A stretch of 64,000 nt of DNA, taken from Candidatus Competibacteraceae bacterium. Its GTDB lineage: Bacteria > Pseudomonadota > Gammaproteobacteria > Competibacterales > Competibacteraceae. Shown one piece after another: positions 50,711-59,053 of this stretch (positions within the stretch are counted from its first letter, which is position 1; every line of letters begins with the position of its first letter). Under the pieces are notes generated by a model. It did no database searches. It had not been told where the DNA came from and worked only from the letters and a program-made list of their open reading frames with translations. A program made the position numbers and the translations under genes. The stretch covers positions 248,001 through 312,000 of the forward strand of contig JADJQQ010000004.1 of NCBI GenBank assembly GCA_016712625.1, in the 5' to 3' direction.

Positions 50711-52012
50711 TTACGCTTCCGATTTACAAGGCAGATGCGGCAGCGCCATATCGTCGGACAACGCCAAGATCGCATCGATCAACCGATCTGGTTCATGTAC
50801 TCCACCATAAACCATCAGCATGCGCGCTTTAGCGATCAACTCAACCGGCGACACCGCGACTTCAGGATCGCCTTTGGCATTGTCGCGGTGGGCGGTCAAT
50901 CGCTCGCCATCGCGCGTCGTTACCGTCACCGCGCCGCCCCACGCCAACGGATAAGCCGAGGCATAAGGCTCCGTGGCGCGTACCACCACTCGCCGTCGCA
51001 CATCAGCCAATTCAGTCCGCGCCGGTTCGCTGAAAGCGGCGAAATCGACATGTTCCATGCTCAGAGCGGCCGCCACACAGTGTTGGAGTGAAAACTTCGC
51101 CTCGTAGTCGCTTTGCGGTTCCAGCCGATCGCAAACCGCCAACGCCGTAGGATAGGTTTCGACTTCGACTTGCTCGATCATACGGGCCTCAAGGCGGCGG
51201 CGTAGCTCGATCGCGGCGTCGATCACGGGATGAGTATGTCGGCAAGAAGGCCAAGGCTTGATCGAGGTCAGCAGCAGTTGCCAAGGGCCGTTTGCATCGC
51301 GCGTCACCGCCGCCGGATCCGGATCGGGACAAGTGGCGGCAAACCAACCCTTGGCCCCTTCCAAAATCGCTGGAGGACCGGTAAAGCCAAAGCGGGCCAA
51401 GTCCGCCGCCAACACGCCGGCTTCCGCCGCCCGGCCCGCATGCAGGTGCTTGGTCATGGTTCCAGCCGCCAGAAACTCCCACAGGCCGGAGGATTGGGCG
51501 CCGGCATTGCCCAAGGCATTGACGATGGCGGCCTGATCGAGTTGCAACACTCCGGCCACGGCCATCGCCGACCCATACGGCCCGCAGGTGGCGGTGTTAT
51601 GCCAAATCTGGTAATGGGCGGGCCCGACCGCCATCCCGATCCGTGTCGCGGCCTCGAATCCCCACAGCACCGCCTTGAGCATGGCATGACCGCGAATCCC
51701 TTCCCGCGCCGCCGCCGACCACGCCGCCGGCACCACCACACAGCCCGGATGCACCACCGAAGCCCGATGCAAGTCATCGGTCTCCAGCACATGGGTCAAT
51801 GCGCCCCACAAAAAAGCCCACCGCGCGGCATCTGCGGTAGCGCTTTGGCCCGCCCAGCGCAATAAAATCGCGCCGGGCTCGGTAGCCTGCCCGGCCAGCG
51901 CGTTGGCTATCGCATCCAGCGTTAAGAGCGCGGCGTGTTCCAGATCCGCCGGAGTGATCGGTTTGCTGGTGATCAATTCGGCTAATTGTTGGGTCAGGGT
52001 GGCTTGGCGCAC
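50711..52012 (-). CDS. MmgE/PrpD family protein
   Basis: 433-residue member of the family containing 2-methylcitrate dehydratase PrpD and MmgE. Motifs include LTLDAIANALAG, HVLETDDLHRASVVHPGCVV, NTATCGPYGSAMAVAGVLQL and a C-terminal KWSLQHC-like block (KFSLQHCVAAALSMEHV). GTG at 52012 with GAGGAG eight bases upstream is the preferred start. No prpB or prpC is adjacent, so a role in propionate catabolism is not supported and the substrate is open. Confidence 0.83.
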   Translation of the reverse strand: MRQATLTQQLAELITSKPITPADLEHAALLTLDAIANALAGQATEPGAILLRWAGQSATADAARWAFLWGALTHVLETDDLHRASVVHPGCVVVPAAWSAAAREGIRGHAMLKAVLWGFEAATRIGMAVGPAHYQIWHNTATCGPYGSAMAVAGVLQLDQAAIVNALGNAGAQSSGLWEFLAAGTMTKHLHAGRAAEAGVLAADLARFGFTGPPAILEGAKGWFAATCPDPDPAAVTRDANGPWQLLLTSIKPWPSCRHTHPVIDAAIELRRRLEARMIEQVEVETYPTALAVCDRLEPQSDYEAKFSLQHCVAAALSMEHVDFAAFSEPARTELADVRRRVVVRATEPYASAYPLAWGGAVTVTTRDGERLTAHRDNAKGDPEVAVSPVELIAKARMLMVYGGVHEPDRLIDAILALSDDMALPHLPCKSEA

Positions 52013-52077
52013 AGTTTTCTCCTCGCTTGGACCGCCAACTATCGGGGATAGCCAATATCCCACGGCGCTGTTATAAA

Positions 52078-53031
52078 TTAATGCTCATTGCGATCAGCGC
52101 GGGGCAATCGATTTTGCCACGGCCGCTCGCTGGCCATAAACCTTTCCCAGACTTCGATGAAATGGCTTTCCTCGACATCCAGCTTGCAACCGTACCATCC
52201 TTCGACGAGCTGCCGGGCAGCGGAGGCTGAGTTCAAACCCGCTTCATCCAACAAACGGCGTGCGACCGAAATATCGTTCATCACCCCCAGACAGTCTTGC
52301 ACGCCCGCCAAGGCATTGAGATAAGGCTTGACGGTAGCTCCTGGGTAGAGACTGGTGAAGAAATCCAAGGCATAACGCAATTCCTTACCCCGAATCCGCA
52401 AGGCATGGCGCTGTTCGACCGACAATTTGGCGAAGGCGTCGCCGCGCTTGGCCATCCGTTGATAATGCGCTTCCAGCAAGGCGGTGGCGAATTCGGATAC
52501 CGGCTCCGCCAGTCGCTGACGCTGTTCATTGCTCAGCGCATCGCGCCAAACCCGACGATTCAACCAGTCGGTGAACCGCTCCCGCATGGCCCGATACCGC
52601 AGCTCGCTCAAGGCCGCTCGCAACGAGCGATGATGGCTTCGACGGATGGTTTCGGCTTTAACGCGAAATAGGCTCAGGCTCCGCTTGCCTGGAAAACGTC
52701 TGAACACCGCGATCAGTCCCTCATACAGAAACACATCCCAGTCGCGGGCTGGCCCTAGAAATCCGTTCAGCCAGCGGACATCCTCGACCAGATCGGCGCT
52801 CGCTTCGCGTGGAATCAGCGGTCGGAAGAGTTTCAGAGCGGAACGCAGCCGCCGAAACGCCACCCGCATCTGGTGCACGCCTTCCATCTGTCCGTCTAAC
52901 ACCGCCGGCAGATTGGCCTCGGCATGCCGTAGACACGCGCCGGTCACGGTAATAAAGGCTTCCTCGCTGCTGCTGTCAGCGTCCAGGCGCAGCGGGCTGG
53001 CTTTGACATGGATTAAGGCTTCGGTAGTCAT
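52078..53031 (-). CDS. CHAD-domain protein
   Basis: 317 residues, almost all a CHAD domain: VHQMRVAFRRLRSALKLFRP with its conserved basic face, WLNGFLGPARDWDVF, and RIRGKELRYALDFF near the C-terminus. CHAD domains bind polyphosphate and are found on polyphosphate granules or near polyphosphate genes. No CYTH triphosphatase domain is fused. ppk1 and its partner lie 6-10 kb away on the same strand. ATG at 53031 is preferred to an upstream TTG. Confidence 0.87.
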   Translation of the reverse strand: MTTEALIHVKASPLRLDADSSSEEAFITVTGACLRHAEANLPAVLDGQMEGVHQMRVAFRRLRSALKLFRPLIPREASADLVEDVRWLNGFLGPARDWDVFLYEGLIAVFRRFPGKRSLSLFRVKAETIRRSHHRSLRAALSELRYRAMRERFTDWLNRRVWRDALSNEQRQRLAEPVSEFATALLEAHYQRMAKRGDAFAKLSVEQRHALRIRGKELRYALDFFTSLYPGATVKPYLNALAGVQDCLGVMNDISVARRLLDEAGLNSASAARQLVEGWYGCKLDVEESHFIEVWERFMASERPWQNRLPRADRNEH

Positions 53032-53069
53032 CACTAACGGCAATTCAGCAAAGGTAATTGCAAGTACGC

Positions 53070-55964
53070 TCAGCCAGCGTTCTGTTCTGGCGGCAAAGCC
53101 GCCAGCAACGCCGCGCCCAGCGCGCGCTGCTCGATTTCTATCGCCGCCACCAACCGCTCAATTTCTTTCATATCGCACCGCGCATTGATCGCTCGCTCCA
53201 GATCAGCGGCCAGCACATGCACGCGCGCCGCGCCAATGGTCCCCGCCGCCCCTTTGAGAGTATGAGCCAGGCGCTTGGCTTCCGATTGATTATGCTTGAG
53301 GAAACTGTCTCGCAACTGGGTGGTATCGTCGATATGGCTTTCCAGATACTTCCGCAACAACCGAACATAGCTTGTCACCCGGCCACGCACTATCCGGAGC
53401 CCTTGGCCGGCATCGAGACCCGGGATCATCGCAAGCTGACGCTCGATCTGGTTGCCAGCGGTTTCGGTCGGTGAAACCACCGCTGGGTCTGAGACCAGAC
53501 CGGCCGGTATTCTTTTAACAGGTGGCAACCACTTCAGAAGCGCCGCCAACAAGGCGGTTGGATCGACTGGTTTGCTGATGTGATCATTCATACCCGCCGC
53601 CAAGCAGCGTTGGCGATCCTCGGCAAAAACGCTGGCGGTCATCGCCAGGATCGGGGTCACCTCCCGGCCCGATAGCGCACGAATCCTCTGGGTTGCTTCC
53701 AAACCGTCCATGTCTGGCATTTGCAAGTCCATCAGAATCAAGTCGTAAGCGGTTTGCCGCGCCAGATCGACCGCTTCCACGCCGTTTTGGGCCAAATCGA
53801 CGGCAAACCCAGCTTGCCGCAATAATTCCAGCGCCGCGTCTTGATTGACCGGATTATCTTCCGCCAACAGCAAGCGGATGCCGCGATAGGGGTGGCCCAA
53901 AGCCGTTGGCAGCGCTATTCGCGTTTTTAAATCCTGGATCGGGCTCTCGATGGCCGATGTAGCCTGCTCACCACCGCGCTGCATGATTCCCATTAAGGTA
54001 TCGTACAAGCTACTGGGAGTCACCGGTTTGATCAGAACAGCATCAAAGCCGGCCCGCTTCACTTCTTGTTCCGGCAATTGGCCAGGATAAGCTGTCGCTA
54101 GCAAATGGGCGGGGAAGTGTCGCAAATTCAAGGCTCGCAAGCGGACCGCCGTCTCCACGCCATCCAGATCGAGCAGACCCCAAGCCAGCAGAATCAGCTC
54201 GAAAGGATCGGTCGAGCGATCGGCGCTTTCAATGAGCGCCAACGCCTCTCCACCGGAATTGACGGTTTCTATTCGCAAGCCAAAATCTCGCAAAATCCCT
54301 CCAAGAATTTGGCCAGTTTCAGCATGGTCATCGGCCACCAACGCTCGCCGCCCCTTCAGACCGCTGGATAGCCATCCGTATTTGCTCGGTGAGGCTTTTC
54401 CCTTCCCCAACTGCACCGCGCACCAAAAACAGCTCCCTCCGCCTGGAGCGCTTTCGACCCCAATCTTGCCGCCCATCATTTCCACCAGCCGCCGGCTGAT
54501 CGCCAATCCCAAGCCGGTACCGCCGTGCTTGCGGGTAGTGGAACTGTCCGCTTGCTCGAACGCCTCGAATAACCGGCTTCGCTCGGCCGCCGCAATCCCA
54601 AGACCGGTATCGCGCACCTCGAAACGGATAACAACATTCACCTCGGTTTCCGCCATCTTTCGCGCGCGCAACATGACTGAACCGCGCTCGGTGAACTTCA
54701 AGGCGTTGCTGGTGAAGTTGAGCAAAATCTGGCCAAGCCGCAGCGAATCTCCATACAACGCGCCCAACAGCGTAGCGTCAATGTCGAACACCAGTTCCAG
54801 GCCCTTCACCACAGCCTGCTCTGAGAGTAAGGCGCGAATCTTATCCAGCACGCTTTCCAGTTCGAAATCGGTTCGCTCTAGATCGAGCTTGCCGGCTTCG
54901 ATCTTGGAAATATCGAGGATATCGTTAATGATGGATAACAAATGGTGCGCGGAATCAATCAGTTTACCGAGTTGCGCTTGCTGGCGGGGATCGTTGGTGG
55001 CTCGTTGCACCAAATGGGCAAAGCCGATGATGGCGTTCATGGGGGTACGAATTTCATGGCTCATGTTGGCCAGAAAGGTGCTCTTGGCGCGACTGGCGGC
55101 TTCCGCGGCCTCCTTGGCGGCAGCCAGTTCGGTGGTGCGTTCCATCACCAGATCTTCCAGATGTAGCCGATAGCGGTCCAGTTCAGCGTGGATTCGGCGG
55201 CGCTCGGTGATATCCTCGAAATAGGCGTAGGCTTCGACTGGCTTGCCCTCCTTGAACAGCGGCACCGCGCTCACCTTGACCCAGACATAATTGCCACGCG
55301 CTGGATTGAATGCGCCTATCACGCGATCATGCACCGGTTGGCCGGTGGCGAGCGCGACCTGTGTCGGATACTCGTCGCTAGGAAGCGGAGAGCCATTCTC
55401 GGTCACCAGTCCCCGGCACAGATCGGCCAAGGCGCAATGCCGCATCTGCTCCAAGCTCAGGCCCAAGGTGCGCTCGGCCGCTGGATTGGCGGCGGTCACA
55501 TAACCCTCCATATTCTGATAAATCACGCCCTGCGGCACCGTTTCGAACAATCTACGATAGGTTTCCTCGCTCTTTCTCAGCGATTCTTCAGCTTGATGCT
55601 TATAGAAAGCCGTTTCAATGACGATCTTCAATTCCCGGTCTTCGAACGGCTTGAGGATATATCCGAACGGCTCGCTCAACTTGGCCCGCTGCAAGGTCGT
55701 ATCTTCCGAATACGCGGTGAGAAACACCACAGGAATTCGGAAACGCCGCCGGATTTCCTGGGAAGCGGTAATGCCATCGATTTCGCCAGCCAACTGGATG
55801 TCCATCAGCACAAGATCGGGCCGGACCTGTTCAGTCAGCAAAATAGCCTGCTCTCCACTGGCGCAATTGCCGATCACCTGATAACCGTGACGGCGCAACC
55901 GCGCCATGACGTCGGCTGCGACGATAAATTCATCCTCGACCACCAGAATCGTCTTCTCCGCCAT
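53070..55964 (-). CDS. Hybrid sensor histidine kinase REC-PAS-HisKA-HATPase-REC-REC-HPt
   Basis: 964 residues, cytosolic (no membrane helix). In order: receiver (ILVVEDEF, DLVLMDIQLAG), PAS (about 140-270), HisKA with SHEIRTPMNAIIGF, HATPase with DTGLGIAAAE and GGTGLGLAISRRL, a second receiver whose phosphoacceptor position reads LILLAWGLLDLDG and has lost the Asp, a third intact receiver (LILMDLQMPDMDG), and an HPt with AHTLKGAAGTIG. GGAG precedes ATG 55964 by 6 bases. It follows the CHASE kinase gene by 13 bp and probably receives phosphate from it through its first receiver. Confidence 0.93.
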   Translation of the reverse strand: MAEKTILVVEDEFIVAADVMARLRRHGYQVIGNCASGEQAILLTEQVRPDLVLMDIQLAGEIDGITASQEIRRRFRIPVVFLTAYSEDTTLQRAKLSEPFGYILKPFEDRELKIVIETAFYKHQAEESLRKSEETYRRLFETVPQGVIYQNMEGYVTAANPAAERTLGLSLEQMRHCALADLCRGLVTENGSPLPSDEYPTQVALATGQPVHDRVIGAFNPARGNYVWVKVSAVPLFKEGKPVEAYAYFEDITERRRIHAELDRYRLHLEDLVMERTTELAAAKEAAEAASRAKSTFLANMSHEIRTPMNAIIGFAHLVQRATNDPRQQAQLGKLIDSAHHLLSIINDILDISKIEAGKLDLERTDFELESVLDKIRALLSEQAVVKGLELVFDIDATLLGALYGDSLRLGQILLNFTSNALKFTERGSVMLRARKMAETEVNVVIRFEVRDTGLGIAAAERSRLFEAFEQADSSTTRKHGGTGLGLAISRRLVEMMGGKIGVESAPGGGSCFWCAVQLGKGKASPSKYGWLSSGLKGRRALVADDHAETGQILGGILRDFGLRIETVNSGGEALALIESADRSTDPFELILLAWGLLDLDGVETAVRLRALNLRHFPAHLLATAYPGQLPEQEVKRAGFDAVLIKPVTPSSLYDTLMGIMQRGGEQATSAIESPIQDLKTRIALPTALGHPYRGIRLLLAEDNPVNQDAALELLRQAGFAVDLAQNGVEAVDLARQTAYDLILMDLQMPDMDGLEATQRIRALSGREVTPILAMTASVFAEDRQRCLAAGMNDHISKPVDPTALLAALLKWLPPVKRIPAGLVSDPAVVSPTETAGNQIERQLAMIPGLDAGQGLRIVRGRVTSYVRLLRKYLESHIDDTTQLRDSFLKHNQSEAKRLAHTLKGAAGTIGAARVHVLAADLERAINARCDMKEIERLVAAIEIEQRALGAALLAALPPEQNAG

Positions 55965-55977
55965 GCCGATCTCCTGG

Positions 55978-58134
55978 TCAAACCACCTTGATCGGGAATA
56001 CGATCTGGAACTCCGTTCCAATTTCTCGCAAGATAGTCGCGGTTCCCTGTAATTGCTGGGTCAACATGCTGACCAACTGCAACCCCAAAGTGGCGGTCTG
56101 GTGAAGATCCAAAGTCGCGGGCAAGCCAATACCGTCATCCGCTACAGCCAACAAGATCTGCCGATCGGGCCGGACTTGCACTATCACCCGAATCCGCCCG
56201 CGCCGCCCATCGGGGTAAGCGTGTTTCAGGGCGTTCGATACCAGTTCGTTCACGATCAGGCCGCAGGGCACCGCTTGATCCAGCAGCGCTAAGACGGCGT
56301 CCATCCTATATTCCAGCTCGATATGGGCGGTAACTGGGCCGGCGGCGCGCCACAACTGAGCGCACAAATTTTCCACGTAATCCGGCAAGCTGATCTGGGC
56401 CAGATTATTGGAACGGTACAGCGTCTCATGCAGCAGCGCCATCGAACGCACCCGGTTCTGCATATCCCGTAACGGAATCGAGACTTCGGAAATTTGCGTG
56501 CGATCAATCTGAAGATTTAGCAAGCTGCTGATAATTTGGAGGTTATTCTTGACCCGATGGTGGACCTCTTTCAGAAGTACTGTTTTTTCCTCCAGCGAGG
56601 CTCGAAGCGCTTCCTCCGCTTCCTTCCGTTGGGTGATATCCAAGATAGCGGCCGTAATCCCAGTGAGACCGCCCTGTTCATCATAGCTAGCGCGGGCTGC
56701 CGTGAGCGCGGCGAAGACTCGTCCCGATTTAGTGAGATATCGTTTTTCAACCACGAAAGACTCGCTTTCTCGACGGAACAGCTTCCCGATCACGGCGCGG
56801 CAGGACTCGATATCATCCGGATGAGTGACCTGATCGACTTGGCGCAAGCCAACCAATTCCTGTTCCGAGTATTCCAGCAGCCGACAGAAGGCTCGGTTGG
56901 CCTGCGTGAACATAAAATCTGGTCCCCAACTGGCGATACCGACCAACGACGAGTCGTAAATCGACCGAAACCGGGCCTCGCTGGCTGACAGCTTTTGATT
57001 GCTTTGCGCCGTCTCGCGTAAAGCGTAGCTAATACGGGCTTGACTTGCGGTGAGTACGCCGATGGAAAGCGTCAACAATAAACTACCCGCACTGCCCGCG
57101 GTGGCGATCAAGTTCGCCTTTTCACTGTGTAAGCGCTCGTCGAATGCGGGTTTGGAAGCCAACAGGACCAACCACTGATGGCCTCCAAATTCGATGGAGC
57201 GAAGGGCATTGAAGGCGGAAGTACTGGGAAGATCGGACTCGGAAGCGGTATCGAACAGCAACGCGTCAGGCGACACGCGCTCGCCGTCATAAATCTTGAC
57301 ATTCAAAACCGACCGTAACCCATCAAATTCGATGGTTCCCATCACTCCCTGCATCACATCGTGCATCCGCAGCGGCGAGTAGGCCCATCCCACCAAACTG
57401 GCGCGGCGGTCTTCCACCGTTGCTTGCAAGGCATCGTGGCGATAGACGGGCGCGTAAATCGCGAAACCGGGTTGAATATCGGTCTCGGTCTCTTGTAACA
57501 GTTTCACTTTGCCCGACAGGGCCGCCTGGTTTTGGTCGCGCGCCCGCGCCATGGCGGCCTGCCGCACCGGATCGGTGAACATGTCATAACCAAAAGCGCG
57601 CAGGTTGCGGCCTGTAAACGGTTCGATATAGATGATAGCGGTGTAGAGCTCGCGATCCCCGTCTGGATAAATCCCATAATTCGGGAATCCTTCATGGCGA
57701 ATGGCGGCAATCCGCTGGTCTTTCTGACGGGCTGAAAAAGCGACGGCAAAGCCGATTCCCTGAATGCCGGAGTAACGCTCCTCCAGACGTAACGCCTCGA
57801 CATAACGATGGAATTCGTCGCGCCTGACATGGTCCGAGGCCTCGAACAAGCCAACTGTCCCGCGCAATATTTGCACGTAACTGTTAAGCCGGGATTCGAT
57901 ACTGTAAACGACTTTGTTTGCCCAGAACTCAAATTCAGCTTCCAGCGTCTGGATCGCAAGCCGACGGGCATCTTGCCATAAGGCATAGGTCATGATCAGG
58001 CAAATGACCAGAACCAGCCACGGCAGAACCAGCCACAGCCGTCGTCCAAGGCCGGTGGCTGGACCAGCGGATATCCAAGGCCAATTCCATCTGGAGCAAA
58101 ACCCAGTCAAGCTGGTTGGGGGTGATTTTTCCAT
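55978..58134 (-). CDS. CHASE-PAS sensor histidine kinase (HisKA_2/HWE type)
   Basis: 718-residue membrane kinase. TM1 at about 30-50 (WLVLPWLVLVICLIMTYALW), periplasmic CHASE domain (about 80-330; GFAVAFSARQKDQ, YPDGDRELYTAIIYIEPF), TM2 near 345-365, PAS (FRSIYDSSLVGIASWGP), and a HisKA_2 module with phosphoacceptor in KEVHHRVKNNLQIISSLL, then HATPase with LIVNELVSNALKHAYP. Together with the downstream hybrid kinase it forms a two-protein phosphorelay. The ligand of the CHASE domain is unknown. Confidence 0.92.
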   Translation of the reverse strand: MEKSPPTSLTGFCSRWNWPWISAGPATGLGRRLWLVLPWLVLVICLIMTYALWQDARRLAIQTLEAEFEFWANKVVYSIESRLNSYVQILRGTVGLFEASDHVRRDEFHRYVEALRLEERYSGIQGIGFAVAFSARQKDQRIAAIRHEGFPNYGIYPDGDRELYTAIIYIEPFTGRNLRAFGYDMFTDPVRQAAMARARDQNQAALSGKVKLLQETETDIQPGFAIYAPVYRHDALQATVEDRRASLVGWAYSPLRMHDVMQGVMGTIEFDGLRSVLNVKIYDGERVSPDALLFDTASESDLPSTSAFNALRSIEFGGHQWLVLLASKPAFDERLHSEKANLIATAGSAGSLLLTLSIGVLTASQARISYALRETAQSNQKLSASEARFRSIYDSSLVGIASWGPDFMFTQANRAFCRLLEYSEQELVGLRQVDQVTHPDDIESCRAVIGKLFRRESESFVVEKRYLTKSGRVFAALTAARASYDEQGGLTGITAAILDITQRKEAEEALRASLEEKTVLLKEVHHRVKNNLQIISSLLNLQIDRTQISEVSIPLRDMQNRVRSMALLHETLYRSNNLAQISLPDYVENLCAQLWRAAGPVTAHIELEYRMDAVLALLDQAVPCGLIVNELVSNALKHAYPDGRRGRIRVIVQVRPDRQILLAVADDGIGLPATLDLHQTATLGLQLVSMLTQQLQGTATILREIGTEFQIVFPIKVV

Positions 58135-58558
58135 GTGCCTGAACGCCGTCTGCTACCCGCCATCAATTTTGGGCTTGGGTCGAGCGCCTCCAGTCCCATC
58201 CTTCAATGCGCCTGTAGTGACGACGAACGCCCGCCAGCTATCTAGCAGTGTGCGGCTTAAAGACTGGCTTCATATACCGACAAAGCATGATCACAATACT
58301 AGGGAGCTTGTCGTACCAATTCAACTTAAAATCGCATCAAAATGTCGGCCGCAGGCTGTCGGATGATTGGGGAGACGAGGCATTGTGAGTAGATGCCCAA
58401 GAACAGTGCAGCCATCGACCACCGGCGTCATGACACAGCACAATGCTCAGTCAGGTTTAGTGGCGCGGGACATCGCGATTTGCTGTTGGCTTTGGCTCAA
58501 ACGCGCGGCTCCAATCCGACCGCGCGGTGAAGCCTCTCAAGCCGGAATAAATAAAAAT
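58135..58558. other. Intergenic region without visible gene
   Basis: 424 bp between the rhodanese stop and the CHASE kinase start, both on the minus strand. I see no reading frame with coding character, no strong hairpin and no repeat. It presumably contains the promoter of the kinase pair. Confidence 0.55.
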
Positions 58559-58975
58559 TTAGCTTTGTTTCCAGGGTAAGCCCACGGCTCGCCAACCGCC
58601 CATGCCTCGATGGCCATCGCCATCAAGTTGTCCTTCGAAACCGTCCGCCACGTTATAGGTGGTATATCCATGGGCCGCCAGCCATTCGGCGGCCTGACGA
58701 GACCGCACACCGCTGCGGCATAGCAAATAGACTACTTGGGGCGGGTCGATTCCCTCCGCCTGTAATTCCTTAATAAAGCCCGGATTTTGCGCCATCGTCG
58801 GAAACATCAGCCACTCGATTCGCACCACCGGCTTATTCAAACTGGAAAGATCGGGGCCGCCCACATAAGCCCATTCGGCGTAGGTACGGACATCCACCAG
58901 CACCGTCTCACCCTGACGTTGCAGGCTTTCCCACGCCTGAAGAGGGCTGACATCACCGATAAACTCGCCTTGCAT
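58559..58975 (-). CDS. Single-domain rhodanese-like protein
   Basis: 138 residues with one rhodanese fold: VDVRTYAEWAYVGG and the active loop LLCRSGVRSRQAAEWL, including the catalytic Cys and following Arg residues. The usual role is sulfur transfer from a persulfide. No signal peptide, so cytosolic. It stands alone 78 bp after the ppk1 operon end on the same strand; no sulfur genes are adjacent. Confidence 0.9.
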   Translation of the reverse strand: MQGEFIGDVSPLQAWESLQRQGETVLVDVRTYAEWAYVGGPDLSSLNKPVVRIEWLMFPTMAQNPGFIKELQAEGIDPPQVVYLLCRSGVRSRQAAEWLAAHGYTTYNVADGFEGQLDGDGHRGMGGWRAVGLPWKQS

Positions 58976-59053
58976 TAAGCTAACCCCGCTAAGAATTTAC
59001 AATAACAATCAGATCTTTTTACTAAATTCATTGCTGCTTTTTCCTAAAGACCA

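Noticed and set aside
54232..55173. 313-codon plus-strand frame
   Set aside because: Antisense to the HisKA-HATPase region of the hybrid kinase; Ser-rich shadow without domains.
58367..58579. 70-codon plus-strand ORF
   Set aside because: No ribosome-binding site, no motif, and it overlaps the rhodanese gene end.
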